NCBI GenBank assembly: GCA_946480545.1
Contig: CAMLKY010000038.1
Location: 1-9,960 of the forward strand
Direction of reading: 5' to 3'
Length of the DNA: 9,960 bases
From: an uncultured Acidobacteriota bacterium
GTDB lineage: Bacteria; Acidobacteriota; Blastocatellia; Pyrinomonadales; Pyrinomonadaceae
The notes beneath the pieces were generated by a model. The model was not told where the DNA came from. It did not search any database and saw nothing but the letters and a program-made list of their open reading frames with translations. The position numbers and the translations under genes were made by a program. The stretch's first letter is position 1. The number at the start of each line of letters is the position of its first letter. Of the stretch, positions 1 through 8,200 are shown in pieces.

Positions 1-1998
1 ACTGACACGCCCGCCAGCCGGCGTCCAATTCCCGGATTGACGACGCAGAACGCGTTCGTTGCCGACGATAATCACGATGTGAGCATCAGCGACGGTGGAT
101 CGTCAGTGGCGATATCGTTTACCTCGACTCGTGATCTCATCCAGGGGGCGAACTCGTTCCCGACAAGCGACAACGACGAGATATTCGTTTACCGGCACGG
201 CGGAGGAGGATCAGCCGGCGGTGGCGGAAGCATAACGCAGATCACCCTCACGCCGCGCGGTCCTATAAACAGCCCGATCTATAACAAGAATTCGACCATC
301 TCCGGCAACGGGGAACGCGTTATCTTTGCGAGTACCGGTGACGATCCGGTTCCATCGACGCAGCCTACTCCCGGTCCCTCACCGAGTCCGCCTCCGGCAT
401 TCGATTGCGGTAGCAATCCTTCTACGAGCCGGAACGAAGAAGTCTTTTACGTGAGCCTTAGTGCGACGGGTGTTCCGACCGCATGCCGGCAGATCACCAC
501 GACAACGCCGACGAACTCGGGCGATCCGGTGAATATCCTCGACGTGGGCCGCCGAATGAGCCGTGACGGCCGCTTCGTCGCGTTCGACTCGTTCGCGGAT
601 CTTGCCAACGAGCACAGCGGTGTCAATCAAACCTCATTTGCCTCGTACCTCTGGGACGCAACCATCACTACGGGAAATGCGTTCAAGCGATTTTTACCAA
701 GGAGTGATGTCGATTCGGCGGCTGCCGGCGGCGATATCCCCCGCTATCCGGGCTTTACGGATTACGATTCAAACGGGTCGCCGGCGACGATGCTTCTCGA
801 AACGCGGCTGAACATCAAACCGGATGGCACGTTCGCAACGACGGCGACTGAAGGCCTGAACCAGGACCCGACTCGCCCGACACAGATCTATAAAACATCG
901 CAGCCGCTGCCGACACCGACTGTGCCGGCTCCAAGTCCGACTCCGGCTTACACTCGGCTGACGAAGTTTCCGATCTCGAATACGCTTCTCGCTTTCACCC
1001 AGCCGCTGACGAGTAATACTTCGAGCCGATTTGCGTTCGACCTCGCACTTACCGAGATCGGAACCGGAAACGGCGACGGGCAGAAGGAAATGTTCTACCT
1101 CTACCTGCCCCCGGTTGATAACGGCGCTGTGGCCGTGCTCAGCTTTGCTACGGGTGCCAGCCGCATTCCCGTTTCAGCGTCGCCGGTCCCGTCACCCAGC
1201 GTAAGTCCGACACCGACGCCGACGCCGAGCCCGACGCCGACCGGATCTCCGTCACCGGTACCGACACCGACACCTGTAACGCCGCCCGCCGTCCATGGAC
1301 TCGCGGCCGGAAGTCTTGCGATCCTCAATTACAGCCCGAGCACAAATCAACCGGTCGTCGCTCGGACCGCGGTGGGTTCGCTGCAACGTTCATTCACGTT
1401 GCCGATATCGCTGAGCGGTGTGACGATGACGATCAATGGAGCCGCGTGCGGTTTGAAGTCGGTTAGTCGTCACGAGATAGTGTTCGTGGTTCCGCCGGGT
1501 CTCACCGGCACCGCCACGGGCACGACGTATCCGGTTGTTATCAACAATAACGGAACGGTATTCAAGGGAAATATCGTTCTGGTGCCGGCGCGACCTGACA
1601 TCTTTACCAACAACGAGGTCCCGGGGCCGTTTGGCCGGGCACTCGTTAAGAACGTCACAAATCGCGTTCACACTACTGAACCGTTCACCGTGACGACGAT
1701 CCAGATCCGGGGCGGCCGACGCGTTCCTTCGGTGCTGCGTTTGCGCTTGACCGGCATACCTCCGAACATCAGGCCGCAAGACATCGAAGTCCGGATCGGC
1801 AGTGTCAGGATCCAGGGAGCGGACGTGCTCACGACAGCCGTCCTCATCGAACCCGGTGTCTACACGGTTGATTTCCGGCTCCCGGCGACGCTGAACATGG
1901 CGGGCGACCAGCCGATAGTGGTTATCGTCCGGCCGCAGGCGGGCGGCGAGTTCTCGTCGAGGCTTGATGATACGGCGCCGCGTATTTTTATCCTTTAA
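1..1998 (+). CDS. Surface/secreted protein, propeller-like repeats, Pro-rich linkers, TIGR03437-like C-terminus (5' partial)
   Basis: The reading frame is open from base 1, so the true start and any signal peptide lie upstream. A TTG at 37 is unlikely to be the real start, and 665 codons are visible. Several segments have the look of TolB/PD40-type beta-propeller blades, with an S-x-D/N-G-x-x-V-A/I-F core followed by N-x-E-x-F-Y: about 85-195, 292-450, 550-660 and 1018-1110. Three Pro/Thr/Ser linkers interrupt the chain at 346-399, 904-948 and 1177-1290. The C-terminal 230 residues (about 1300-1995) match the style of TIGR03437, an uncharacterised domain known mainly from Acidobacteriota. The cues are LSGVTMTINGAA, then an I-x-F-x-V-P strand, V-V-I-N-N-N-G, and P-D-I-F-T. 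The role is probably extracellular or cell-surface, with no enzymatic residues recognised. Exact blade boundaries are approximate. The gene ends at TAA 1996-1998, just before a strong terminator. Confidence 0.85.
   Translation, partial: TDTPASRRPIPGLTTQNAFVADDNHDVSISDGGSSVAISFTSTRDLIQGANSFPTSDNDEIFVYRHGGGGSAGGGGSITQITLTPRGPINSPIYNKNSTISGNGERVIFASTGDDPVPSTQPTPGPSPSPPPAFDCGSNPSTSRNEEVFYVSLSATGVPTACRQITTTTPTNSGDPVNILDVGRRMSRDGRFVAFDSFADLANEHSGVNQTSFASYLWDATITTGNAFKRFLPRSDVDSAAAGGDIPRYPGFTDYDSNGSPATMLLETRLNIKPDGTFATTATEGLNQDPTRPTQIYKTSQPLPTPTVPAPSPTPAYTRLTKFPISNTLLAFTQPLTSNTSSRFAFDLALTEIGTGNGDGQKEMFYLYLPPVDNGAVAVLSFATGASRIPVSASPVPSPSVSPTPTPTPSPTPTGSPSPVPTPTPVTPPAVHGLAAGSLAILNYSPSTNQPVVARTAVGSLQRSFTLPISLSGVTMTINGAACGLKSVSRHEIVFVVPPGLTGTATGTTYPVVINNNGTVFKGNIVLVPARPDIFTNNEVPGPFGRALVKNVTNRVHTTEPFTVTTIQIRGGRRVPSVLRLRLTGIPPNIRPQDIEVRIGSVRIQGADVLTTAVLIEPGVYTVDFRLPATLNMAGDQPIVVIVRPQAGGEFSSRLDDTAPRIFIL
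1177..1290 (+). repeat. Low-complexity Pro/Thr/Ser-coding tract
   Basis: This 114-base stretch is built largely from degenerate copies of the hexamer family CCGACR/CCGAGY and encodes alternating Pro-Thr and Pro-Ser. It separates the propeller-like part from the C-terminal domain of the first gene. Two shorter tracts of the same character lie at 346-399 and 904-948 in the same gene. Such tracts expand and contract easily by replication slippage and usually act as flexible extracellular linkers. Confidence 0.85.
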
Positions 1999-2028
1999 CC
2001 TATCGCGATAAGCGTCTCTGGCACTTCA

Positions 2029-2061
2029 AAGGGCGGGCTCAAGGGCCCGCCCTTCGTTTTT
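2029..2061 (+). terminator. Strong intrinsic terminator after the surface-protein gene
   Basis: A perfect 10-bp GC-rich stem (AAGGGCGGGC at 2029-2038 with GCCCGCCCTT at 2045-2054) encloses a 6-nt loop. It is followed by CG and a run of five T (2057-2061). It starts 31 bases after the stop codon of the upstream gene, so transcription should end before the ilvE promoter. Confidence 0.9.
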
Positions 2062-2087
2062 CGCAAGTTAGGAAATATCAGTTATTT

Positions 2088-2096
2088 TGCTATACT
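2088..2096 (+). promoter_or_regulatory. Extended -10 promoter for ilvE
   Basis: TGCTATACT is an extended -10 element (TG, one base, then TATACT at 2091-2096). The -35 position 17 bases upstream (2068-2073, TTAGGA) matches the consensus only weakly, as is common when an extended -10 is present. Transcription would start near 2103, giving a leader of about 105 nt. It is the best promoter candidate between the upstream terminator and ilvE. Confidence 0.5.
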
Positions 2097-2107
2097 TGAA
2101 CACAAAC

Positions 2108-2137
2108 ATGACGCCCAGGCTCAAACAACGACAGTAA
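2108..2137 (+). CDS. Possible 9-codon leader ORF upstream of ilvE
   Basis: ATG at 2108 opens a frame for MTPRLKQRQ that stops at TAA 2135-2137. It begins only a few bases after the inferred transcription start and has no visible ribosome binding site, so if translated it would be nearly leaderless. It contains a single Leu and no Ile or Val, so it does not look like a classical branched-chain attenuator peptide. Its stop codon runs into the left arm of the small hairpin at 2136-2151. It may be chance. Confidence 0.2.
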   Translation: MTPRLKQRQ

Positions 2138-2156
2138 ACCCGCCGTGGTTTTTTTT
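2136..2156 (+). promoter_or_regulatory. Small hairpin with T8 run in the ilvE leader (possible attenuator)
   Basis: AAACC (2136-2140) can pair with GGTTT (2147-2151) around a 6-nt loop, and a run of eight T spans 2149-2156. This has the form of a weak intrinsic terminator placed about 50 bases before the ilvE start codon. The stem is only 5 bp, so termination would be weak without help. A regulatory role is inference. Confidence 0.25.
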
Positions 2157-2208
2157 GGATCTTAGCAATTTAATTTTTCAATTTTAATAGGAGAGTTTTT
2201 ATAAGTTT

Positions 2209-3198
2209 ATGGCAGGCAAAGATGTAGCAACTATGAAGATCTCGCCAAAAGTTTGGAGAAACGGCGAACTCGTCGATTGGGACGACGCGCGGATCCATGT
2301 GATGTCGCACGTGGTGAATTACGGCTCCAGCGTCTTCGAGGGAATCCGCTGCTACAGCACAAGCGAAGGGCCGGCCGTATTCCGTCTTACCGAGCACATC
2401 CAGCGGCTTATGAACTCGGCAAAGATCTATCGCATGGATCCCGGCTTTGATCGGGACCAGATCATCGAAGCCACTCTCGAGCTGGTGCGCGAGAGCGGAC
2501 TCGACGAATGCTACATCCGCCCCGTCGTCTTTCGAGGTCTAGACGAGGAAAAACCTTCGTTCGGCGTCAATCCTTTCGGCAGCCCGATCGACACCTACAT
2601 CGCAACGTGGCAATGGGGCAAGTATCTTGGCGAAGAGGCTCTTGAGACCGGGATCGATGTCTGTGTTTCAAGCTGGACCCGGATCACGTCTAACTCGATG
2701 CCGGCGATGGCGAAGGCCGGTGCGAATTACATGAATTCGCAGCTCATCAAGATGGAAGCGATCCTCGGCGGTTTTTCGGAAGGCATCGCACTCGACGACC
2801 GTGGATATGTCTCCGAAGGTTCGGGTGAGAACATCTTCCTGGTCAATAACGGCAAGCTGATCACACCTCCGCTCGGTGCGTCGATCCTTCCGGGAATTAC
2901 TCGTGATTCTGTGCTGCAGATCGCACGCGAGCTCGGCATCGAGGTTCTCGAGACATCGATCCAGCGTTCGGCCCTTTATCTCGCCGATGAAGTGTTCTTC
3001 ACGGGTACCGCCGCTGAGATAACTCCGATCCGTTCGGTCGATAGGATCACCGTCGGTGCCGGACGTCGCGGTCCGATCACAGCCAAGCTGCAGGAAGAGT
3101 TTTTCAAGGTCATTCGTGCTGAACGGCCGGCTCCGTTCGGTGCCAATTGGCTGACCTTCGTCAACGAAACCGGTGAAAAAAAAACCGCGTCGGCCTAG
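2209..3198 (+). CDS. ilvE: Branched-chain-amino-acid aminotransferase
   Basis: This enzyme moves the amino group between glutamate and the 2-oxo acids of leucine, isoleucine and valine, using pyridoxal phosphate in the cytoplasm. It is a fold-type IV PLP enzyme. The 329-residue product aligns nearly end to end with E. coli IlvE (309 residues), including the early [17 protein letters not shown] segment. The Schiff-base lysine is K169 in [11 protein letters not shown], and E203 of EGSGENIF should contact the PLP ring nitrogen. LPGITRDSV and the C-terminal GTAAEITP strand also match. It carries about ten extra N-terminal residues and a short polar tail. AGGAGAG at 2189-2195 precedes ATG 2209 by 13 nt, rather long. 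A second ATG at 2233 has no ribosome binding site. The gene is flanked by terminators on both sides and so looks monocistronic. Confidence 0.97.
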   Translation: MAGKDVATMKISPKVWRNGELVDWDDARIHVMSHVVNYGSSVFEGIRCYSTSEGPAVFRLTEHIQRLMNSAKIYRMDPGFDRDQIIEATLELVRESGLDECYIRPVVFRGLDEEKPSFGVNPFGSPIDTYIATWQWGKYLGEEALETGIDVCVSSWTRITSNSMPAMAKAGANYMNSQLIKMEAILGGFSEGIALDDRGYVSEGSGENIFLVNNGKLITPPLGASILPGITRDSVLQIARELGIEVLETSIQRSALYLADEVFFTGTAAEITPIRSVDRITVGAGRRGPITAKLQEEFFKVIRAERPAPFGANWLTFVNETGEKKTASA

Positions 3199-3224
3199 CT
3201 GACGCTCAGTAACAACTCTTTTCG

Positions 3225-3258
3225 AGCACGAGCCGACATAGGTCCGCTCGTGCTTTTT
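3225..3258 (+). terminator. Intrinsic terminator after ilvE
   Basis: A perfect 9-bp stem (AGCACGAGC at 3225-3233 with GCTCGTGCT at 3246-3254) encloses a 12-nt loop and runs into five T (3254-3258), then GTTT. It lies 26 bases past the ilvE stop codon. Its T-run ends only about 20 bases before the next gene's likely ATG at 3278. Confidence 0.8.
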
Positions 3259-3277
3259 GTTTATTCGAATAGGCAGG

Positions 3278-4795
3278 ATGGCCGCTTCTTTGTTGCGTCG
3301 GAATATTCTCGAGCTTACCGTCTTTGTTTGCGGCGCGGTCGTAATGATCTTCGAGATCATCGGCTCGCGCGTCGTATCGCCATACATCGGAACGTCCACC
3401 TATGTCTGGACCAGCCTGATCGGCGTGATACTCGGAAGCCTCAGCCTAGGATACTGGCTTGGAGGTCGCATGGCAGATCGCAGCCCGCATCTGAGAGTTC
3501 TCGCTTTTGTAGTACTGATCGCCGGAGGTCTCATCTCTTTGACGATCCTCGTCAAGGACCTCGTCTTGTCGGTAGTTTCCGCGGCACCCGCGGGGCTTGA
3601 GATCCGGTCATTGATGGCAGCGATACTGCTCTTCGCACCGGCCAGCGTGGCACTTGGTTTCGTCACGCCATATACGGTGAAGCTCAAAATGTCGTCGCTG
3701 GATGACTCGGGAAAGACCGTCGGGCGGCTGTACGCGCTTTCAACGATCGGCAGTATCGTCGGAACGTTCGCCGCTGGGTTTTTCCTCATACCGTTTGTCG
3801 GAAGCACGCGTACGCTTTATCTTATAGCCGCCTCACTCATCGTCCTGGGGATCGTGTTGGTTCCCTTCTCTCTGAAACAGTCCATCTCGATAGTAATCGT
3901 CCTATTTGTCTTCGGTGTGGTGAGCCAGGAGCTAACCGCGTATTACATGTACCGGACGGTCGCTCTCCACGATATCGATACCGAATACGCACGCGTTCGG
4001 GTATTTGCGGGCAAGGACGGACGAACCGGGCGGCCCATTCGTGCGATGGCTACGGATCCGTATTTTGTTCAATCGCTGATCTACCTCGACGGCGACGATC
4101 TCGCCGCGCGTTACACGCACTTCTATCACCTGATTCGCTATTACCGGCCGGAATTTAAACGCACGCTCATGATCGGCGGTGCGGGTTATACGTTTCCGAG
4201 AAATTATCTTGAGACATACCCGAATGCTGCCATCGACGTGGTCGAGATCGATCCGGGGATGACCGCGATCGCACGCCGGCACTTCAAGCTTGCGGACGAT
4301 CCTCGGCTGCGAATAATCCATGAAGACGGTCGTGTGTTTCTCAACCGTGTGCCTGCCGGTAGTTATAACGTCGTATTAATGGATGCATTCGGCTCACTCT
4401 TTAGCGTGCCCCATCACCTGACAACCGTTGAAGCCGTCCGCAATATCAGCCGCTCTCTTGATGAGGAGGGCATAGTGATCTTCAACGCAGGATCTTCCAT
4501 CCGCGGAGATACCAGCAGATTCCTGCAAGCTGCGCTCACAACCTACCGGGACGTGTTTACTGATGTTCTTGTCTTCAAGGTAAACGAGAATGCTGCCGAT
4601 GAGGACGTCCAGAACCTCATCATCGTCGCCTGCAAATCAAAATGCCGCGAAGAAGACACGGACGATCCCGAGATAACCCGCCTCCTGACTCATCGCTACA
4701 CGACAAACATCCCAACCGAAGTCCCGATCCTCACCGACGATCTTGCCCCTGTCGAATACTACAACTCGTTCGGGCAGAATCTGGGCGGACGCTAA
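3278..4795 (+). CDS. Membrane protein fused to a spermidine-synthase-like domain
   Basis: The first 220 of 505 residues are hydrophobic, with about seven membrane segments (near 10-31, 41-62, 72-100, 110-135, 151-176, 178-198 and 203-221). The C-terminal part is a Rossmann-fold domain of the spermidine synthase/methyltransferase type. It has a glycine-rich loop GGAGYT at 300-305, VVEIDP with E323, HEDG with D350 (expected to hold the adenine), and D369 in MDAFGS where spermidine synthases keep their catalytic Asp. Canonical aminopropyltransferases read DSxDP there and GGGDGG in the loop. Both differ here, so polyamine synthesis is not assured, although the domain should bind decarboxylated SAM or SAM. 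The family is commonly annotated as fused MFS/spermidine synthase. I chose ATG 3278. A TTG at 3257 is in frame but lies inside the ilvE terminator. AGGCAGG just before 3278 is close for a ribosome binding site. Confidence 0.9.
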   Translation: MAASLLRRNILELTVFVCGAVVMIFEIIGSRVVSPYIGTSTYVWTSLIGVILGSLSLGYWLGGRMADRSPHLRVLAFVVLIAGGLISLTILVKDLVLSVVSAAPAGLEIRSLMAAILLFAPASVALGFVTPYTVKLKMSSLDDSGKTVGRLYALSTIGSIVGTFAAGFFLIPFVGSTRTLYLIAASLIVLGIVLVPFSLKQSISIVIVLFVFGVVSQELTAYYMYRTVALHDIDTEYARVRVFAGKDGRTGRPIRAMATDPYFVQSLIYLDGDDLAARYTHFYHLIRYYRPEFKRTLMIGGAGYTFPRNYLETYPNAAIDVVEIDPGMTAIARRHFKLADDPRLRIIHEDGRVFLNRVPAGSYNVVLMDAFGSLFSVPHHLTTVEAVRNISRSLDEEGIVIFNAGSSIRGDTSRFLQAALTTYRDVFTDVLVFKVNENAADEDVQNLIIVACKSKCREEDTDDPEITRLLTHRYTTNIPTEVPILTDDLAPVEYYNSFGQNLGGR

Positions 4796-4981
4796 GCGTG
4801 CAAAAACCCAACAGGATCTCGTCACAAAGATAGCCCTAAATCATCCGCATCGATGTAAGGTTTTCGATAGTTTACGCATTCAGAATAAGAGTACCGATAC
4901 GTGAATCGATCTCCGGCTGTTGCGACGCTCGACATTGGAATTGGGTGGAGCTGCTACGAGCTAACCGGAAGAGTGAAATTC

Positions 4982-5010
4982 TTGACAGACTTTCTGAACG
5001 GGCGTAGAGT
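4982..5010 (+). promoter_or_regulatory. Sigma-70-type promoter for the 5229 cluster
   Basis: A perfect -35 box TTGACA (4982-4987) is separated by exactly 17 bases from TAGAGT (5005-5010), a 4-of-6 match to TATAAT. It points toward the gene at 5229 and predicts a start near 5017, leaving a leader of about 210 nt. It is the best promoter match in the gap. Confidence 0.5.
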
Positions 5011-5167
5011 TCCTGTGAATCGAGCAACAGTTCTCCCTCATTTAATGGTTTCGGAACCGGCACAATGCAGTTTCCGTAAGCTTCGGCCCATAACATGATT
5101 TGCTTGATAGCTGCGTAGACTCCCAGACCATTTTAAAGAGCCTTCACAGTTCCCAAGTCCATCAACT

Positions 5168-5214
5168 ACCTTAGCGACAGCAGTCGCTCCAAGGTGTATT
5201 GACGACAGATCAAT
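5168..5214 (+). promoter_or_regulatory. Two hairpins in the leader just upstream of the 1025-aa gene
   Basis: The first hairpin pairs ACCTT (5168-5172) with AAGGT (5191-5195) and AGCGAC (5173-5178) with GTCGCT (5183-5188). That gives an 11-bp stem with a CC bulge and an AGCA loop. The second pairs ATTGA (5198-5202) with TCAAT (5210-5214) around a 7-nt loop. No T-run follows, so these are not terminators. They end 14 bases before ATG 5229, close to the weak GAG (5218-5220) that would serve as ribosome binding site. An effect on translation or mRNA stability is inference. Confidence 0.35.
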
Positions 5215-5228
5215 CCTGAGACAACTAT

Positions 5229-8200
5229 ATGGCTGATATCCAGGTTCCTCTTGAGCTGCCCGGCGGCTCGGTAAAGTTCACATTCAGTTTTCCGCAGTCG
5301 ATCGTGCAGGGTAAGCCCTTTCCCGAGAACATACTCGCGAACAGACCGATCTCGCTCGTAGATGTAAGGGCGAAGGCCGACAAAGACTTCAAGATCGGGG
5401 ATGCCAACAAAAGCATCACGTTCGGGGTCGGGGCGGAAGGCCTGGCTGCACTTGGAGTCTATCGGAAGACCGCTGACCTGCTGAAAGATCTCAAAGCCGA
5501 AGGGTTCGACGACGCTGTCGCGAACTTCAAAAACCTCAATATCGCCGCCGGCGACAATGCACTCGCACTCCGCTGGGGTTACGGACTTGAGGCGAACGCG
5601 AAAGGCCAGGTCGCCTTCGGCCCCGGGGGGAGCCTCAGCTTTGGGGCGGACGGCCGACGGCAGGCGCTGTCGGCGGTGATCCACGCACGGCCGCAAACTG
5701 AAACTGCACTCGATTCGATCTCCAGCACACTCAAGGCGTGGCGCGTTCCCGGACAGGTGAAATCAGCAGACGATATCCCGGCGAAGACGTCCGTGATCAC
5801 CGAGACGATGGGAAAGCTCAACCTCTCGCTCGGAATGCAGTACGGCTATTCTTACAACTGGGTCAAAGACTCGCTTTCGATCGGTGGGCTTCAGGGCGAT
5901 CTCGGATTGAAGATCCAGACCGGCATTAGCGCGCGACTGGGATTTTCCGCGGAGGGTCGATATGCGCTTGCCTTGACGCGGGAATCATCGAAGCGGCAAC
6001 TGAGAGTGCAGGTGTTTCGTCTCCGGCAGCACGGATGGGCATTCGCATTCAACGCGGGTGTGAGTGCACAACTGCAGAAGACCCCGCTCATTCCGAAGTC
6101 TTTCGACGAGTTCATCAAAGGCGTTTTCAACGTTCACGGTCTTCAGGTCCTCAAGGATATTGAAAAATGGCTGGACACCGACCGTGATCTGGCGGATCTC
6201 CTCGGTGAGGCCGCCGTCGAATACGGTCGCGAGATGTTCAAGGACATCACCGAATTCGATCCGTTCGATGAGGCCCACGCATTTGCCGAGAAACTGCAGG
6301 GGTTCATCGACAAGTGGAACGAGCTGCCTGCCGAGGCGGCCTCTCTGTTATACGGTTGGCTGGACGAAAACACTCCGCTCGAAGATCTTCGGGAGTTTCT
6401 CGGAAAGGTCGTTCAGCATGCGAATGCGCCTCAGAACCTCGTAAAGGAAATAACTTCTCACGTCGGCAAACTCGACTTCTTTGAGAATCCCGTGGGCAAA
6501 TGGCTAACGGCTATCGCCGAACGCGAAGTTCTGTCACTGCTCGCTAACCTCGATGACGAGCGGGAAAAGCTCGTCAGCTACGCGAAGACGACGCTCGAAT
6601 TTCTTAACGGCGGCAGGCTCGAGGATCTGCTCAAGAAGCTTCAGGGTTGGATAAACGAAAAGGTTGGTCTCGACAAGATCGAAAATGTCCTCGGTACGAA
6701 GATCGACAAGTGGCTGGAGAAGCGCCTGTCCGAATTTCTCGGGAAGGTTCCGGCGATCCAGGAACTGGATGAGATCCGGAGGGCCATTGCGAACATTCGC
6801 GGCCAGTGGGACGCATTCTACAAGAAGGGCTACGCCGCCCTTATGCAGAAGTACAATTTCGATCTCACTTACTCGTTCCAGAACTCGACGACCCGCGAAG
6901 CCTTGATCGATCTCACTATCGACTTCTCCAAGCCCGATGCCGGCACGTATCTTGCCGAGGCTTTGGACGGAAACTTCAATCGCCTGCTGGTAGATCCGCT
7001 TGACGGGGTGACATTGAACTCCGCCGTCCTAACCCACGGTATCAAGCGCAGCTCGCATCTCGAGATCAACTCACCCTTCTACAAGATGGGGCTCGACCAG
7101 ATAAACGAATCAATGGCCTCGGCGAAAGGTGTCGATACGGCTGACGGGCGGCTTTGGGTCTTCAATCTGAAAGCGTTCGATATCAAGCGTCGGAAAAAGA
7201 CGTTGAGCAAGCTCTCGATCTCGGCACAGCTCGCGACCCGCAACGGGAACGTTCGTGTTTTTGACGAAGAAGCCTACCAGGCAAATTACAAGTACATGCT
7301 CGCTGAGAAGAAAGCGAAGGTGAGTTTTGTCGAACGGCGTATGGAGCTTGGCGTGAACACCTACCTGAGGCCGAGCCTCGGCGCGGGCAAGTCGTTTTCC
7401 GATTACCTGATCGACATCGACAAGTTCCTGGACAAGCACGACGTCGAGAATCTCGGAAATATTTTTGCGACGCTCGACGTAAGCGTCCCGGGAACGGCGT
7501 TGGCGGCCTTTCGAGAGCTGCCAACGGATTTCACCGATCCGTTCTACCGGCGTATGTCGACAAAAGTACAAGAATTCCTACGGGAGATGGTGCCTCTCGG
7601 CTATCTTTACCGCGGCGAGGCTTTTGAGGAGGAAAGGCTGGTCTACCCGCTGCTGACCTACGCCGCACTCCCGCTACTGCAGAAAGCGGATAAGGACAAC
7701 GAAGGTGTCTTCTACTGGAATTTTGAGGACGATCCGACGCGGGAGAGCGTCGTCCGAAGCCCGGCGTGCAAGGATAAGCTGCGGACGGTCTTACAGAAAT
7801 TCCGCGCGGATATACCGGCCGGCGTGGCTGACAGATACGAGGACGGCGATGTCGAGGCCATAACATTTCGGCTTGCGGCCCCACGCGACAAGAACGGGCA
7901 TCGCACACCTGAAGTCGTACAGTTTCTGAACCTGTGCGATCTGGAATTCTCGATCATGCGGGGTGTTGTCAGATCGGCGAAGCACCTGCACAAGTTTTTC
8001 GAGGCGAAGAATCCGGAGGTCAAGCTCGCAGAACTTGCCCTGTTTGGAAGCGAATTCACCGAGACGTTCAATGAAGATCTCGGCGGTGATTATGCCGGGA
8101 AGAGTCTACGCCCGCTCGGATCGCTGTTGATCCTCGAGCTCGCACGGCTGCTCGATGGTTCACTTCAAGGCGTGACTCCGGTCGCGATGCTCGAGACGAT

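Larger units (their letters stand above)
4796..5228. other. 433-bp gap without a convincing gene; promoter and leader of the next gene
   Basis: I see no conserved protein, tRNA or other recognisable gene here on either strand. No clear intrinsic terminator follows the spermidine-synthase-like gene. The stretch holds one good promoter candidate (4982-5010) and two consecutive hairpins (5168-5195 and 5198-5214) before the start codon at 5229. It could also include decayed remains of a gene, but nothing recognisable is left. Confidence 0.6.

Noticed and set aside
1390..1779. 129-codon minus strand frame opposite the TIGR03437-like region
   Set aside because: The sense strand codes for a recognisable domain, and the antisense product is Arg/His-rich with no motif.
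2668..3399. 243-codon minus strand frame opposite ilvE
   Set aside because: It lies antisense to a firmly identified ilvE and the next gene's start. It is rich in Arg and Thr, as expected of a complementary-strand shadow.
4872..5096. 74-codon minus strand frame in the same gap
   Set aside because: No ribosome binding site before its ATG, no recognisable motif, and it overlaps the promoter and leader region.
4901..5098. 65-codon + strand frame with a GTG start and a faint AAGAG 9 nt upstream, in the gap before the 1025-residue gene
   Set aside because: No recognisable protein features, mixed composition, and the best promoter of the region lies inside it. It is more likely chance than a gene.
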